From assembly GCF_028291725.1 (NCBI RefSeq), contig NZ_JAQGNT010000007.1, forward strand, positions 84,000-147,999: a stretch of 64,000 nucleotides of DNA. The letters are read 5' to 3'. Within the stretch, counting starts at the first letter, position 1, and every line of letters starts with the position of its first letter. Positions 51,985 to 60,761 of the stretch are shown here, in pieces. Origin of the DNA: Hydrocarboniphaga sp. Lineage in GTDB: Bacteria > Pseudomonadota > Gammaproteobacteria > Nevskiales > Nevskiaceae. The notes under the pieces are model-generated. The model had not been told where the DNA came from and ran no database searches. It saw only the letters and a list, made by a program, of their open reading frames with translations. A program made the translations under genes and the position numbers.

Positions 51985-52973
51985 GCCGACTCGCGCGGCA
52001 AACCCTGCGCCCGCATCAGCGAGCGCCGGTAGGCGCCCGGCGAGATCCCCCGCACACGCTTGAAAGCCTTCGAGAAAGCAATATCGGACTGATAGCCGAG
52101 CTGCTCTGCGATCAGCGCGGTGCGGCGCTCGCCGCCAGCCAGCCGTATCGCAGCCAGATGCATGCGCCAGCGCGTGAGGTACTGGATCGGCGGCTCGCCG
52201 ATCAGCTCCAGGAAGCGCCCGGCCAGCGCCGAGCGTGACATGCCCGACTTGTCGGCCAGCGACTCCAGGGTCCAGGCCTTCTGCGGCGCCGAGTGGATCG
52301 CCTGCAGTACCTTGCAGATCTTGGGATCAGCCAGGCCGCGCAGCCAGCCGGACGTGTCTTCAGGCCGCTGCAGCCAGTGGGTCTGAATGATGCGCAGAAA
52401 CAGCAGGTCGGCCAGCCGCTTGGAGATTGCCTGGTGGCCCTGCGCACCGCTCGACGCCATGGCCATGTCGACTTCGCCGACGATCAGGTTCATGAGCGGC
52501 TCCAGCCATTGGCGCGCGTAGGGGTCGTGGCTGCTCAGGTGGATCGACTCGGGCAAGGCATTGACCAGCACATCGCCGAGGCCGCCGGGCAAGTCGATCG
52601 CGCCGCCGACGATATCCGTCGCTTCGCCGCCGCCGCCTTCATGAATCACGAACGGCCGGATGTCACGCTGGTCGATGCGGTAGTCGGGCCGGTAGTGCTT
52701 CTGGATCAGCTCCACAACGGGCTGCGGCTTGCCGTATTCCTCGGAAGTGAAATTGCTCATGCCGCCGCGGGTGAACATCACGAAGTCGCCCTGGTTGAGC
52801 CGTCGCGGTGGCTCGCCGTTGCGGCTCAACCAGCAGCGGCCAGCAGTGACGCAGAGAAAATGTGCGGTGCTGCTAAGCGGGATCGTAAAACCCCAGGGCG
52901 CGGTGAGCTTGAGGCAGCCAAAGAAAGTGTTCTCAATGTGCACTGACGACAGGATTTCACTGAGCAGATCCAT
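51981..52973 (-). CDS. AraC family regulator with cupin sensor
   Basis: This 330-residue protein has an N-terminal cupin domain of the Cupin_6 type (LTAPWGFTIPLSSTAHFLCVTAG and LNQGDFVMFTRGG) and a C-terminal AraC double helix-turn-helix (WTLESLADKSGMSRSALAGRFLE then IAEQLGYQSDIAFSKAFKR). It lies divergent from the TonB receptor gene, about 465 bases away, so it may control that gene. Its stop overlaps the SDR remnant. Confidence 0.9.
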   Translation of the reverse strand: MDLLSEILSSVHIENTFFGCLKLTAPWGFTIPLSSTAHFLCVTAGRCWLSRNGEPPRRLNQGDFVMFTRGGMSNFTSEEYGKPQPVVELIQKHYRPDYRIDQRDIRPFVIHEGGGGEATDIVGGAIDLPGGLGDVLVNALPESIHLSSHDPYARQWLEPLMNLIVGEVDMAMASSGAQGHQAISKRLADLLFLRIIQTHWLQRPEDTSGWLRGLADPKICKVLQAIHSAPQKAWTLESLADKSGMSRSALAGRFLELIGEPPIQYLTRWRMHLAAIRLAGGERRTALIAEQLGYQSDIAFSKAFKRVRGISPGAYRRSLMRAQGLPRESA

Positions 52974-53437
52974 CGACTCTCCATTTGCCTGATCGATGGG
53001 ACGGCTGCCGCGCGATGGCAGCCCCGTTCCGGTCGTGTAGAGGTATCCGACAACTGAAACTTACTCATCTTCTCCGCGGATGGTCCGCATGGGGGCTGAC
53101 GATTGCGGGCTTGCGTTCAACATTTCGGATGCCGAGGGCGTAATTCGAGCACTTCCAATATCAATAGTCCAGAGAGTGTGCCTGCGAGTCCAAACCTGCA
53201 GGGGTAGCGGTTGAAGCTGACGATTATTTAGTTCTAGTATCGGCACACAGCAAAAACACGAGGCGTGGGGGAGAAAACCGTACGCCCCAACCCGGCGGCG
53301 ACGCCGGCTGTCCTGTGGTCTGGACGACTGCGGCCCGGAAAGATGACAGCTGGCTCCGATGCCAGTCCGTTGAACAGTAACTAAAGAAATGGCTGCAGCG
53401 GAAACGCCGACGGCTACAGCGAGGAGCGCAACCTGTG
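52974..53437. promoter_or_regulatory. Control region between AraC regulator and TonB receptor
   Basis: These 464 bases hold no gene. A purine-rich GAGGAG at 53421 serves the TonB receptor start. No riboswitch core (for example a cobalamin-type GCCACTG) was recognised, and no palindrome stands out. Confidence 0.5.
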
Positions 53438-55897
53438 ATGAACCGAGAGATTTTCGGCTGCGGCATGCTGTTGTATACGGCCATGGGCGCAGCGATGGCG
53501 CAGGAGCAACCGGCTGCCCCGCTCGACGAGGCGGCTCAGCAGAACTTTCTCCCCGCAGAGGCAGCGCCGGCCGACGCGGCCGTCGAGCCCTACCCCACCA
53601 CGATTCCGGTGGCAGCTGTCGCGCCCGAGGAAGAAGCGGCCAAGCGCGAAACGCCCGGTAACCGCTTCGTCGAGGAAGTGGTGGTGACCGCGCAGAAGCG
53701 CGAACAGAACCTGCAGGACGTGCCGATCTCGGTGCAGGCGTTCAGCGCCGAGCAGCTCGATGCGCGCGGCATCGACGACCCCACCGACCTGCAGACCAGC
53801 ACGCCGGGGCTGACGATGACCTCGAATGCAGGCTTCGCTATCACCTATCTGCGAGGCGTGGGGTCCGACGCCTTCCTGCTCGCCGATCCAAGCGTGGCGA
53901 CCTACATCGACGGTATCTACTTTCCGTTCTCCAGCGGCCTCGCGCAGTCCTTCGGCGCACTGGAGCGCATCGAAGTGCTGAAGGGCCCGCAGGGCACGCT
54001 GTTTGGCCGCAACACCACCGGCGGCGCGATCAACATCATCACCAAGTCGCCGAGCCAGACCGCGGAAACCGAACTGGAAAGCAGCTACGCCAGCTACAAC
54101 ACCTGGAAGACGCGGCTGTACACCAGCATTCCGTTGACCGACACGCTGGCGGTGAGCGCGTCGGGCATCTACAACAGCTCCGACAATTACTACGAATTCC
54201 GCGACGACTCGCCGCAGCAGCATATTCCGCGCGAAGTCTCGCGCGGCGCGCGTCTGAAGGCGCGCTGGCAGCCGGTCGAAGACATCGACCTGACGCTGGG
54301 CTACTTTCGCCTGGAACAGGACGGCTTCAATACCGCGCTGCAGCCCAACACCGCCCCAAGCCTGCTGATGCGCGACCTCGGCGCGCAGCCGCAGCCGCGC
54401 GACTTCAAGGCCAGCGTCGACGCACCCATTTCCTTCGAGATCGACAATACGGTGCTCTACGGCCAGCTCGCCTGGACCAACCCCTGGTTCGACACCAAGC
54501 TGCTCGGCAGCGACCAGAAGATGCGCAACCAGGGCTATACCGACTTCGACGGCACGCCCGAGCCGGTCGCGTCGTTCTCCTCGCCGGTGTTTGCGGACAT
54601 CGATACCGCGGAGCTGCAGATCCTGTCGAACAAGGAGACACCCTGGCACGAGCATTTCGAATGGATCACCGGGCTGTATTACATCAAGGCGCACCAGGGG
54701 CTGCATGCGTCCCTGGGACTCCTCGGCGGCGAACAGGCCGGCGTGCTCGGCATCCCGCTGGGCGCGGTCGACGAGCTCTACGGCGCGCTCCCCGCCGGGC
54801 TGCAGAACCTGCTCGGCAACCTGCCGTCTCCCAGCGGCGTGCTGGCCCGGCTGTCCGGCATATCGGAGTTGGAATCGACGGCGGTCTTCGCGCAGGGCAC
54901 CGGCTACGTCACGGACCGCCTGTCGCTGATTCTCGGCGGGCGCTACCAGACCGAGAAGCGCAAGCTGCTGAACTCCAGCTTCGGCCTGGAGGGGCTCGAT
55001 GGCGGGCAAACGACGCTGATCTCCTTCGCCCCGGACAGCCGGCACGAATCCAACGTCTCGCCCAAGGTTTCGCTGAACTACAAGGCGACCGACGATGCGC
55101 TGCTCTACCTGTCCTGGCAGAAGGGCTTCAAGAGCGGCACGTTCAACGTCATCAACATCTACAACCAGCCGGAGTATGTGAAACCGGAGCAGATCACGGC
55201 CATCGAGCTGGGCCTGAAGACGGAGCTGTTCGACAAGCTCATACGCTTCAACACGGCGGTGTTCCAAAGCAAGATCGAGGACCTGCAGGTCCAGTTCCTG
55301 TCGCTGTTCAGCGGTGGCGCGGTGACGCTGGAGAACGCTGGTGGCGCGCGCATCCGCGGCGCCGACTTCGACATGCTGGCACAGCTGTTCCCGAGCAAGA
55401 TCGACAACCTGGTACTCACCGCATCGGGCGCGTATCTCGACGCCAAATACACCGACTACCCCAACGGCAGCGGCTACTACAACGCCTATGACGCCAGCGG
55501 GAACGTGCGCAGCGACTCCTTCGGCCTCTACAACTTCGGCAGCGGCGACTATAGCGGCAACCGCATGGTGAGAACGCCCAAGTTCTCGGGCACGCTGGGA
55601 CTGAGCAAGACCTTCGCGACGGGCCATGGTCCCATCGAAGTCGCCGGAGACCTGTACTACACCTCCAGCTACTACTACCTGCCGCAGAACACCAAGGTGT
55701 TCGAGGAGAGTGCCTACACCATCCTGAGCGCGCGGATCAGCTACCTCTACGAACCCGCCAACGTGCGTGTGACGCTGTTCGGCGACAACCTCGGCGACAC
55801 GACACATTCCTACGGGCAGTTCCTCACCGACTTCGGCCGCCTGGAGCCCCTGGCGCCGCCGCTCACGGTAGGCCTGCGCGTCAACTGGTCGTTCTGA
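53438..55897 (+). CDS. TonB-dependent receptor
   Basis: This outer-membrane transporter of about 819 residues begins with a signal peptide (MLLYTAMGAAMAQEQ), then a Pro/Ala/Glu linker of about 50 residues and a TonB box of the EEVVVTAQKR type. The plug domain has LKGPQGTLFGRNTTGGAINI. The beta-barrel runs to the C-terminal VGLRVNWSF, with a terminal Phe as in outer-membrane proteins. Receptors of this VVVTAQKR type are common in sphingomonads and Nevskiales and carry many organic substrates. The ligand is unknown. Confidence 0.93.
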   Translation: MNREIFGCGMLLYTAMGAAMAQEQPAAPLDEAAQQNFLPAEAAPADAAVEPYPTTIPVAAVAPEEEAAKRETPGNRFVEEVVVTAQKREQNLQDVPISVQAFSAEQLDARGIDDPTDLQTSTPGLTMTSNAGFAITYLRGVGSDAFLLADPSVATYIDGIYFPFSSGLAQSFGALERIEVLKGPQGTLFGRNTTGGAINIITKSPSQTAETELESSYASYNTWKTRLYTSIPLTDTLAVSASGIYNSSDNYYEFRDDSPQQHIPREVSRGARLKARWQPVEDIDLTLGYFRLEQDGFNTALQPNTAPSLLMRDLGAQPQPRDFKASVDAPISFEIDNTVLYGQLAWTNPWFDTKLLGSDQKMRNQGYTDFDGTPEPVASFSSPVFADIDTAELQILSNKETPWHEHFEWITGLYYIKAHQGLHASLGLLGGEQAGVLGIPLGAVDELYGALPAGLQNLLGNLPSPSGVLARLSGISELESTAVFAQGTGYVTDRLSLILGGRYQTEKRKLLNSSFGLEGLDGGQTTLISFAPDSRHESNVSPKVSLNYKATDDALLYLSWQKGFKSGTFNVINIYNQPEYVKPEQITAIELGLKTELFDKLIRFNTAVFQSKIEDLQVQFLSLFSGGAVTLENAGGARIRGADFDMLAQLFPSKIDNLVLTASGAYLDAKYTDYPNGSGYYNAYDASGNVRSDSFGLYNFGSGDYSGNRMVRTPKFSGTLGLSKTFATGHGPIEVAGDLYYTSSYYYLPQNTKVFEESAYTILSARISYLYEPANVRVTLFGDNLGDTTHSYGQFLTDFGRLEPLAPPLTVGLRVNWSF

Positions 55898-55927
55898 TTC
55901 ATCACGTCGAAAGTTTGGGAGACCTTC

Positions 55928-57091
55928 ATGAATCAGCTTATCTCACGGCGTTCTCTGGCCGGCCTCGGCGTCGTGCTGTCGCTGATGGTGACGCCCGCCA
56001 CGGCACAGGAATCGAGCAGCTCGCGCCTGCAGGAAGGTTCGTACGTGGCGCCGATGGCCTCGTACGTGTGGACCGACGACCGCCACCTGGATCAGGGTTT
56101 TGGCGGCTCGTTTGCGGCTGGCTATCGTTTCGGTTGGTATTCGATCGAACTCAGCGGCCTATACGAGCGCGTGGAAAGCGACGAGCAGACGGCGCAGCTC
56201 GCCGGCGCAAGCGTCAACACGCAACTGTTTCCTTTCAAGACGCTGCCCAACCTGTACTTCCTCGTCGGTGCCGGCGGGCTGGAGGTCAGGCACTACCCGA
56301 GCACCGGGGATTCTCACCAGTTCTCGAACACCTTTCTCAACGCCGGGCCGGGCTACCTGTTCCCGCTGCGCTTCGGGCGCTACGACCTGGCCGTGCGAGC
56401 CGAAGCGCTGTACCGCTACGGCCATCGCGATTCGAGCCCCGAGGGCACCACGATCGCGCCCGACAACTTCAACTACGTGCTGATCAATCTCGGCCTGCAG
56501 CTGCCGCTCGGACGCAGCGCCGAGCTGACGCCGCCCACGGCAGAACCAGCCGCGGTGGTCCCCGTTGCGCCGCCGCCTGACAGCGACGGCGATGGCGTGC
56601 CCGACGAGCGCGACCGCTGCCCGGGCACGCCGGCCGGCACCACCGTCGACGACGCCGGCTGTCCCTTGGCTCCACCGCCTCCGCCCTGCCAGACGCCCGA
56701 AGCCGGACAGAAGGTGGACCTCTCGGGCTGCGCCACCGGCGACACGCTGGTGCTGCATGGCGTCAACTTCGAGTTCGACAAGGCCACGCTCACGCCCGAC
56801 GCCAAGGCGATTCTCGACCCGGTGGCCGACGCGCTCGTGGCGGCGCCGGATATCCACGTCGAGATCGGCGGACATACCGATGCCAAGGGCAGCGACGAAT
56901 ACAACCGCAGGCTGTCGCAGCAGCGCGCGCAATCGGTCGCGCAGTACCTGGCTTCGCGCGGCGTCGCGGCGAGCCGCATGACCGCACAGGGCCACGGCGA
57001 GACACAGCCCGTGGCCGACAACGCGACGGAAGACGGCCGCGAACTCAACCGCCGCGTGGAACTCAAGATCACCGAAAGCAAGGCCCTGTAG
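55928..57091 (+). CDS. OmpA family protein
   Basis: This 387-residue protein has a signal peptide (LGVVLSLMVTPATAQE), an N-terminal 8-stranded-barrel-like domain, and a thrombospondin type-3-like Ca loop (DSDGDGVPDERDRCPGTPAG). A C-terminal OmpA domain (FEFDKATLTPDAKAIL then IGGHTDAKGSDEYNRRLSQ) binds peptidoglycan. It follows the TonB receptor by 30 bases, so it belongs to the same transcription unit. Its TAG stop is formed by a REP-like GTAGG. Confidence 0.92.
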   Translation: MNQLISRRSLAGLGVVLSLMVTPATAQESSSSRLQEGSYVAPMASYVWTDDRHLDQGFGGSFAAGYRFGWYSIELSGLYERVESDEQTAQLAGASVNTQLFPFKTLPNLYFLVGAGGLEVRHYPSTGDSHQFSNTFLNAGPGYLFPLRFGRYDLAVRAEALYRYGHRDSSPEGTTIAPDNFNYVLINLGLQLPLGRSAELTPPTAEPAAVVPVAPPPDSDGDGVPDERDRCPGTPAGTTVDDAGCPLAPPPPPCQTPEAGQKVDLSGCATGDTLVLHGVNFEFDKATLTPDAKAILDPVADALVAAPDIHVEIGGHTDAKGSDEYNRRLSQQRAQSVAQYLASRGVAASRMTAQGHGETQPVADNATEDGRELNRRVELKITESKAL

Positions 57092-57154
57092 GGCGGGTGC
57101 AACCCGCCTATCGCGTGTCCCGGAGACGCAGAAGGCGGGATGCTCCCGCCCTAC
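57088..57154. repeat. REP-like pair, family E (copy 1)
   Basis: GTAGGGCGGGTGCAACCCGCC at the left, with its own small hairpin, and GGCGGGATGCTCCCGCCCTAC at the right. The left GTAGG provides the OmpA stop codon. Similar sequence follows the E2 catalytic gene near 63.8 kb. Confidence 0.85.
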
Positions 57155-57160
57155 GCAGGG

Positions 57161-57673
57161 CTAGCCGGTGATCTCGCCGAAGCCCTGCTCGCCGAACGCG
57201 AACTGCTGCTTGGCCCAGCCGAGGTCGTAGGTCGTGTTGGCCGCGGTCTCGAAGCGCAGCGTCCTGAACTTCCAGCCCTGCGCGGTGCGCAGGTACTGTT
57301 CCTTGTACAGGCCCAGCGTCCAAAGGCCCTGGCGATCCGGCAGCGTCGCAGTCACCAGCGCATGCCAATGGCCGGTCGCGATGTCGCCGTCGACTTCGAT
57401 CAGCGGATTGGTCACGTAGTGCACGATGAAAGGCACCGCGGCAAAGCTCTCGAACAAGGCGCGGATGCCTTCGCGGCCTACGGCATAGCCGGCGTTGGGC
57501 CGGCCGTCCCAGACGCCGTCGTCGACGAACAGGTCGGCGACCTCAATGGCATGGCGATGCGTGCCCTTGCCGTCCCATCCGCCGTCGTTGAGGTTCACGT
57601 ATCGCGCCTTGAGCCGCACGATCGCCTGCTGGTCCTCCAGCGCCTGCACGCGTTGTTCGAGTGTCTTGTCCAC
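57161..57673 (-). CDS. NTF2/SnoaL-like protein
   Basis: This 170-residue protein is of the SnoaL-like type: EQRVQALEDQQAIVRLKARYV at the start, then ADLFVDDGVWDG and IVHYVTNPLIEVDGDIATGHWHALV. Such proteins include dehydratases and isomerases of catabolic pathways for cyclic compounds. Catalytic residues could not be assigned. It sits convergent with OmpA and close to the phosphatase gene on the same strand. Confidence 0.8.
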   Translation of the reverse strand: MDKTLEQRVQALEDQQAIVRLKARYVNLNDGGWDGKGTHRHAIEVADLFVDDGVWDGRPNAGYAVGREGIRALFESFAAVPFIVHYVTNPLIEVDGDIATGHWHALVTATLPDRQGLWTLGLYKEQYLRTAQGWKFRTLRFETAANTTYDLGWAKQQFAFGEQGFGEITG

Positions 57674-57711
57674 GTCGTCGTTCTCCTTAGGTTTTTTAGC
57701 TCGGCAATCGC

Positions 57712-58497
57712 TTATTCCAGCAGCCGCCGATGCAACAGGACGCGGCGCTCCGGCGTGAGCCCGAGCGCCTGCTCCAGGTAGGCGTCCACCGAGCCGTAGT
57801 CGATGCGCAACTGATCGATCGCGGCCGCCAGATACTCGCGCTGCACGCCGCAGACCAGCTGGATCAGCAGCGGGTCGGGCTCACGGTTCAGGGCCTTGTT
57901 GAGCAGCGTCTTTCCGTGTTCCCACATCGCGGCAACGCTGGCCGCCTGCGCCGACAGCAGGTAATCGTCGTAGATCGCGGACTCCTCGATCTCCAGCGCC
58001 AGCAGCAGCAGCGCCACCAGAAAGCCGGTGCGGTCCTTGCCCGCGGCGCAGTGAATCACCAGCGGCCGCGTCGTATCGCCGAGCAGATAGTCGACGACCA
58101 CGCCGCAGCGTCCGTGGAAGGATTCCGGCATGCGCCGGTAGTTGTGCTCCATCAGCGCCAGCATCTTGCCGGTATCGGGCTCGGCGACGATCAGCTGGAC
58201 GATGGCCTCGGTGGCAGCGCGCAGGTGATGGTTGTTGACGTCGACATGCGCATCGTGAAGATCGAGCCCCTGCAGCCAGGCCTGAGGCGCACGTGCGCGC
58301 TCGTCCACGCCGCGTAGATCGCAGACCATGCCCAACTGCGCGGCTTGCAGCCGCTGCAGATCTTCGCCTGCCAGGCTGTCCATCAGCGGAGCGCGGAAGA
58401 TGCGACCGCGGCGCAGCCTGCGGCCGTCGCGGCTGCGGCAGCCGCCGACGTCGCGGAAATTGGGGATGCCTTCCAGTTGCAAGACTTGCTCGTACAT
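57712..58497 (-). CDS. Tyrosine-protein phosphatase
   Basis: This 261-residue protein belongs to the bacterial Tyr/lipid phosphatase family (LipA/Mptp-B-like). The P-loop is VIHCAAGKDRTGF, a complete CX5R with the added Lys-Asp, and the N-terminal FRDVGGCRSRDGRRLRRGRIFR is typical. It may act on phosphotyrosine or phosphoinositide-like substrates. It is 38 bases upstream of the NTF2-like gene on the same strand. Confidence 0.9.
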   Translation of the reverse strand: MYEQVLQLEGIPNFRDVGGCRSRDGRRLRRGRIFRAPLMDSLAGEDLQRLQAAQLGMVCDLRGVDERARAPQAWLQGLDLHDAHVDVNNHHLRAATEAIVQLIVAEPDTGKMLALMEHNYRRMPESFHGRCGVVVDYLLGDTTRPLVIHCAAGKDRTGFLVALLLLALEIEESAIYDDYLLSAQAASVAAMWEHGKTLLNKALNREPDPLLIQLVCGVQREYLAAAIDQLRIDYGSVDAYLEQALGLTPERRVLLHRRLLE

Positions 58498-58636
58498 GGG
58501 TTGGTCGGGATGTGGGCGATGCCCGCATCTTGTCTGCGCCTCCGCGGACAGGTCCAGGCCGGGTCACGAATCGAAGCGGTTTCCCGGCGCGCCGGTGTCG
58601 TGTCTGCGCTGCTTTTGCCTTATCTTATGGTGTTGA

Positions 58637-58652
58637 CTTTATACTCGTAAAG
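58637..58652. promoter_or_regulatory. Putative operator (CTTTAT-N4-GTAAAG) before phosphotransferase gene
   Basis: CTTTATACTCGTAAAG is a 16-base imperfect palindrome. A related CTTTACGGCTGTAAGC lies before the E1-alpha gene (60642-60657). The site lies about 80 bases upstream of the phosphotransferase start, over a TTGACT-type -35. A TetR-family protein encoded nearby is the likely binder. Confidence 0.55.
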
Positions 58653-58730
58653 ATTTCATTGTCCACTAAAGACAGACGCTCCTGGCGGACCGCCCACAGC
58701 GTCGAAACAGCAACCGAGAGCAGAGGAGAA

Positions 58731-59861
58731 ATGCCCGTGTCCCAGCCGTCGTCGTTTTCAGATCCGCTATCGGAACCCTTTCCTGATTCGGCCGCGGACC
58801 TCAGCCCGCAGCTGCTGACCGCGCTGATCTCCAGGCGCCATCCGGGCACGGTGGTGCAGAGCTACGAAGTGCTGAAGTCCAGCCAGTACGGCGAGGCCAT
58901 GGTCTCCACCTCCGGCCGTGCGCTGCTGTCGCTGCAATACGCGCCGGGCACCGGCGCCGGCCTGCCGCAGCGCGCAATCCTCAAGCTGCCGCGCGAGATC
59001 AGCGAGATGATCGCGCCGATGTACGTCAACGAAGTGCGCTTCTACACGCAGATCGGCGCCGAGATCGGCATCGAGACGCCGCGCATGCTCGGCGGCACCT
59101 GTGATCCCAAGTCGGGCCGCTACGGCCTGCTGCTGGAAGACCTCACGCTGCGCGCCGCGCGCTTCCCCAATGTGACCGAGGAGATCACGCTGGCGCAGAT
59201 CGAGAGCCTGCTGGACACCTTGGCCGCGCTGCATGCGCGCTACTGGCAAAGCCCGCGCTTTTCGTCCGACCTGTCATGGCTCGAAACGCACGTCGACGGT
59301 CCCGTGTGCCGGCTCATGAACGACGTGGTACCGATGATCATCCAGCAGGAGATCGACAGCAATCCGTTCAAGCGCGAGCTGGTGCAGCGGCTGCGCACCA
59401 GCGGGCCGCAGCTGCTGGCCGGCACGCAGGCGGTGCAGCGCCACCAGGCCAGTCTGGCGCAGACGGTGCTGCACGGCGACACGCATCTGGGCAACACCTA
59501 CCTGCTGCCCGACGGCGGCGCCGGCCTGCTCGACTGGCAGCTCACGGTGCGCGGCCATTGCGCGCACGACCTGAGCTATCTGATCACCACGGCGCTGAGC
59601 ATCGGCATGCGCCGCCAGCACGAGCGCGAACTGCTGCACCGCTACCTCGACCGCCTCGCCGCGCTGGGCGTGGCGCAGCCGCCGAGCTTCGACCAGCTGT
59701 GGGCCGAATATGCGCGCGCGCTGGTCTGGGGCGTCTACATCGGCTGGCTGACCACGCCGGTGGTCAACTACGGCTGGGAGATCAACGTGGTGAACCTGCT
59801 GCGGCTGTCGACGGCGTACGAGGACCTGGACACCGCAAAGCGGGTCGCCGAGGTGATGTAG
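58731..59861 (+). CDS. APH/EcKL-type phosphotransferase family protein
   Basis: This protein of about 376 residues has the kinase-like motif VLHGDTHLGNTYLL and the metal-binding LLDWQL of aminoglycoside-phosphotransferase-fold enzymes. Related proteins act on choline, sterols and other small alcohols, and are common in catabolic clusters. AGAGGAG precedes the ATG at 58731; the frame further upstream is rejected. Its TAG stop is again part of a GTAGG, followed by a degenerate GACGGGTGCC. Confidence 0.85.
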   Translation: MPVSQPSSFSDPLSEPFPDSAADLSPQLLTALISRRHPGTVVQSYEVLKSSQYGEAMVSTSGRALLSLQYAPGTGAGLPQRAILKLPREISEMIAPMYVNEVRFYTQIGAEIGIETPRMLGGTCDPKSGRYGLLLEDLTLRAARFPNVTEEITLAQIESLLDTLAALHARYWQSPRFSSDLSWLETHVDGPVCRLMNDVVPMIIQQEIDSNPFKRELVQRLRTSGPQLLAGTQAVQRHQASLAQTVLHGDTHLGNTYLLPDGGAGLLDWQLTVRGHCAHDLSYLITTALSIGMRRQHERELLHRYLDRLAALGVAQPPSFDQLWAEYARALVWGVYIGWLTTPVVNYGWEINVVNLLRLSTAYEDLDTAKRVAEVM

Positions 59862-59874
59862 GACGGGTGCCGAT

Positions 59875-60564
59875 TCACTTCACCTTCTTCACCGCCGCCT
59901 TCTTCGTCGCCGCGCGAGCCTTGGGCCTGGCGGGCGTGCTGCCGACGCTGGGCGTCTGCAGCGCCAGGCAGATCAGGTCGGCGACATCGTCCTGCATCTT
60001 CACCGAGGGCAGCTTGCGCTCCTGCGAATGCAGCAGGAAGAACAGGCGGTCCATCATCAGGATCAGCAGCACCAGCTTGTTCTGCACACGCTCCTTGTCG
60101 GCGGGCGCGTAGCGCCTGAGCAGCTGTTTGAGCCCGCCGGTGATGCGGTAGCCGTCGGTGATCACGTCGGCGGCGAGCTCCGGCTCGGCGCCCATCGCGT
60201 CCCACAGCGCTTCGCAGCGCACGTGCGTGCTCGCCCACATCTGCGCGTAATCGTCGACCCAGGCGCGCACCTCCTTCCAGCCCGGATCGGGGCTGCCGTC
60301 GAGCTTGGCGAGCATGACGTCCATCTCGGCATTGATCTCGTCGCGAAACAGCCGCACGAGATCGGCCTTGCTGCGGAAGTGCTGGTAGAACGTGGTGTGC
60401 GTGGTGCCCGCGCGCTGGGCGATCTGCTGGATCGTGGTGGGACGAAAGCCCTGAGATGCGAACAGCTCGGTCGCCGCCTTGACCAGCCGCTCCCGCGTGA
60501 GCTTCTTGAACTCCTCGCGCAGGGAAGTGCGCTGCCCGCCCGCCGCCGCTACCGCTTTCGCCAT
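59875..60564 (-). CDS. TetR family regulator
   Basis: This 229-residue protein has the TetR helix-turn-helix near residues 20-65 (LVKAATELFASQGFRPTTIQQIAQRAG then TTHTTFYQHFRSKADL). The C-terminal ligand domain is followed by a Lys/Ala-rich tail (ARAATKKAAVKKVK), which is unusual and could bind DNA or be disordered. It is divergent from the E1-alpha gene, the classic position for a local repressor. Confidence 0.92.
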   Translation of the reverse strand: MAKAVAAAGGQRTSLREEFKKLTRERLVKAATELFASQGFRPTTIQQIAQRAGTTHTTFYQHFRSKADLVRLFRDEINAEMDVMLAKLDGSPDPGWKEVRAWVDDYAQMWASTHVRCEALWDAMGAEPELAADVITDGYRITGGLKQLLRRYAPADKERVQNKLVLLILMMDRLFFLLHSQERKLPSVKMQDDVADLICLALQTPSVGSTPARPKARAATKKAAVKKVK

Positions 60565-60641
60565 TGCCCCGCTTCCTTCATCGATCGCCCGGGGCCTAGC
60601 TTAGCAAGCAAGTCTCGACATGCGCTCATGGGCTGCGTTAT

Positions 60642-60657
60642 CTTTACGGCTGTAAGC
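60642..60657. promoter_or_regulatory. Putative TetR operator before E1-alpha
   Basis: CTTTACGGCTGTAAGC is an imperfect palindrome (CTTTAC-N4-GTAAG) in the TetR/E1-alpha divergent region. It shares CTTTA-N5-GTAA with the site at 58637. Its position between the two divergent genes suits control of both. Confidence 0.55.
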
Positions 60658-60761
60658 TTAGTTTCATCCAATAGATATCGGATCATCCGACTGCCACGGT
60701 CCGTCGTACGCAGGCCATGCGGCAGCAAACCCAGAACGTACCGCAGCAGCGGAGGAACCCC

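Noticed and set aside
52974..53437. A riboswitch before the TonB receptor
   Set aside because: No cobalamin-type conserved core was recognised; nothing else matched a known riboswitch.
53414..55807. A 797-codon minus-strand frame opposite the TonB receptor
   Set aside because: Antisense shadow of a gene with complete receptor features.
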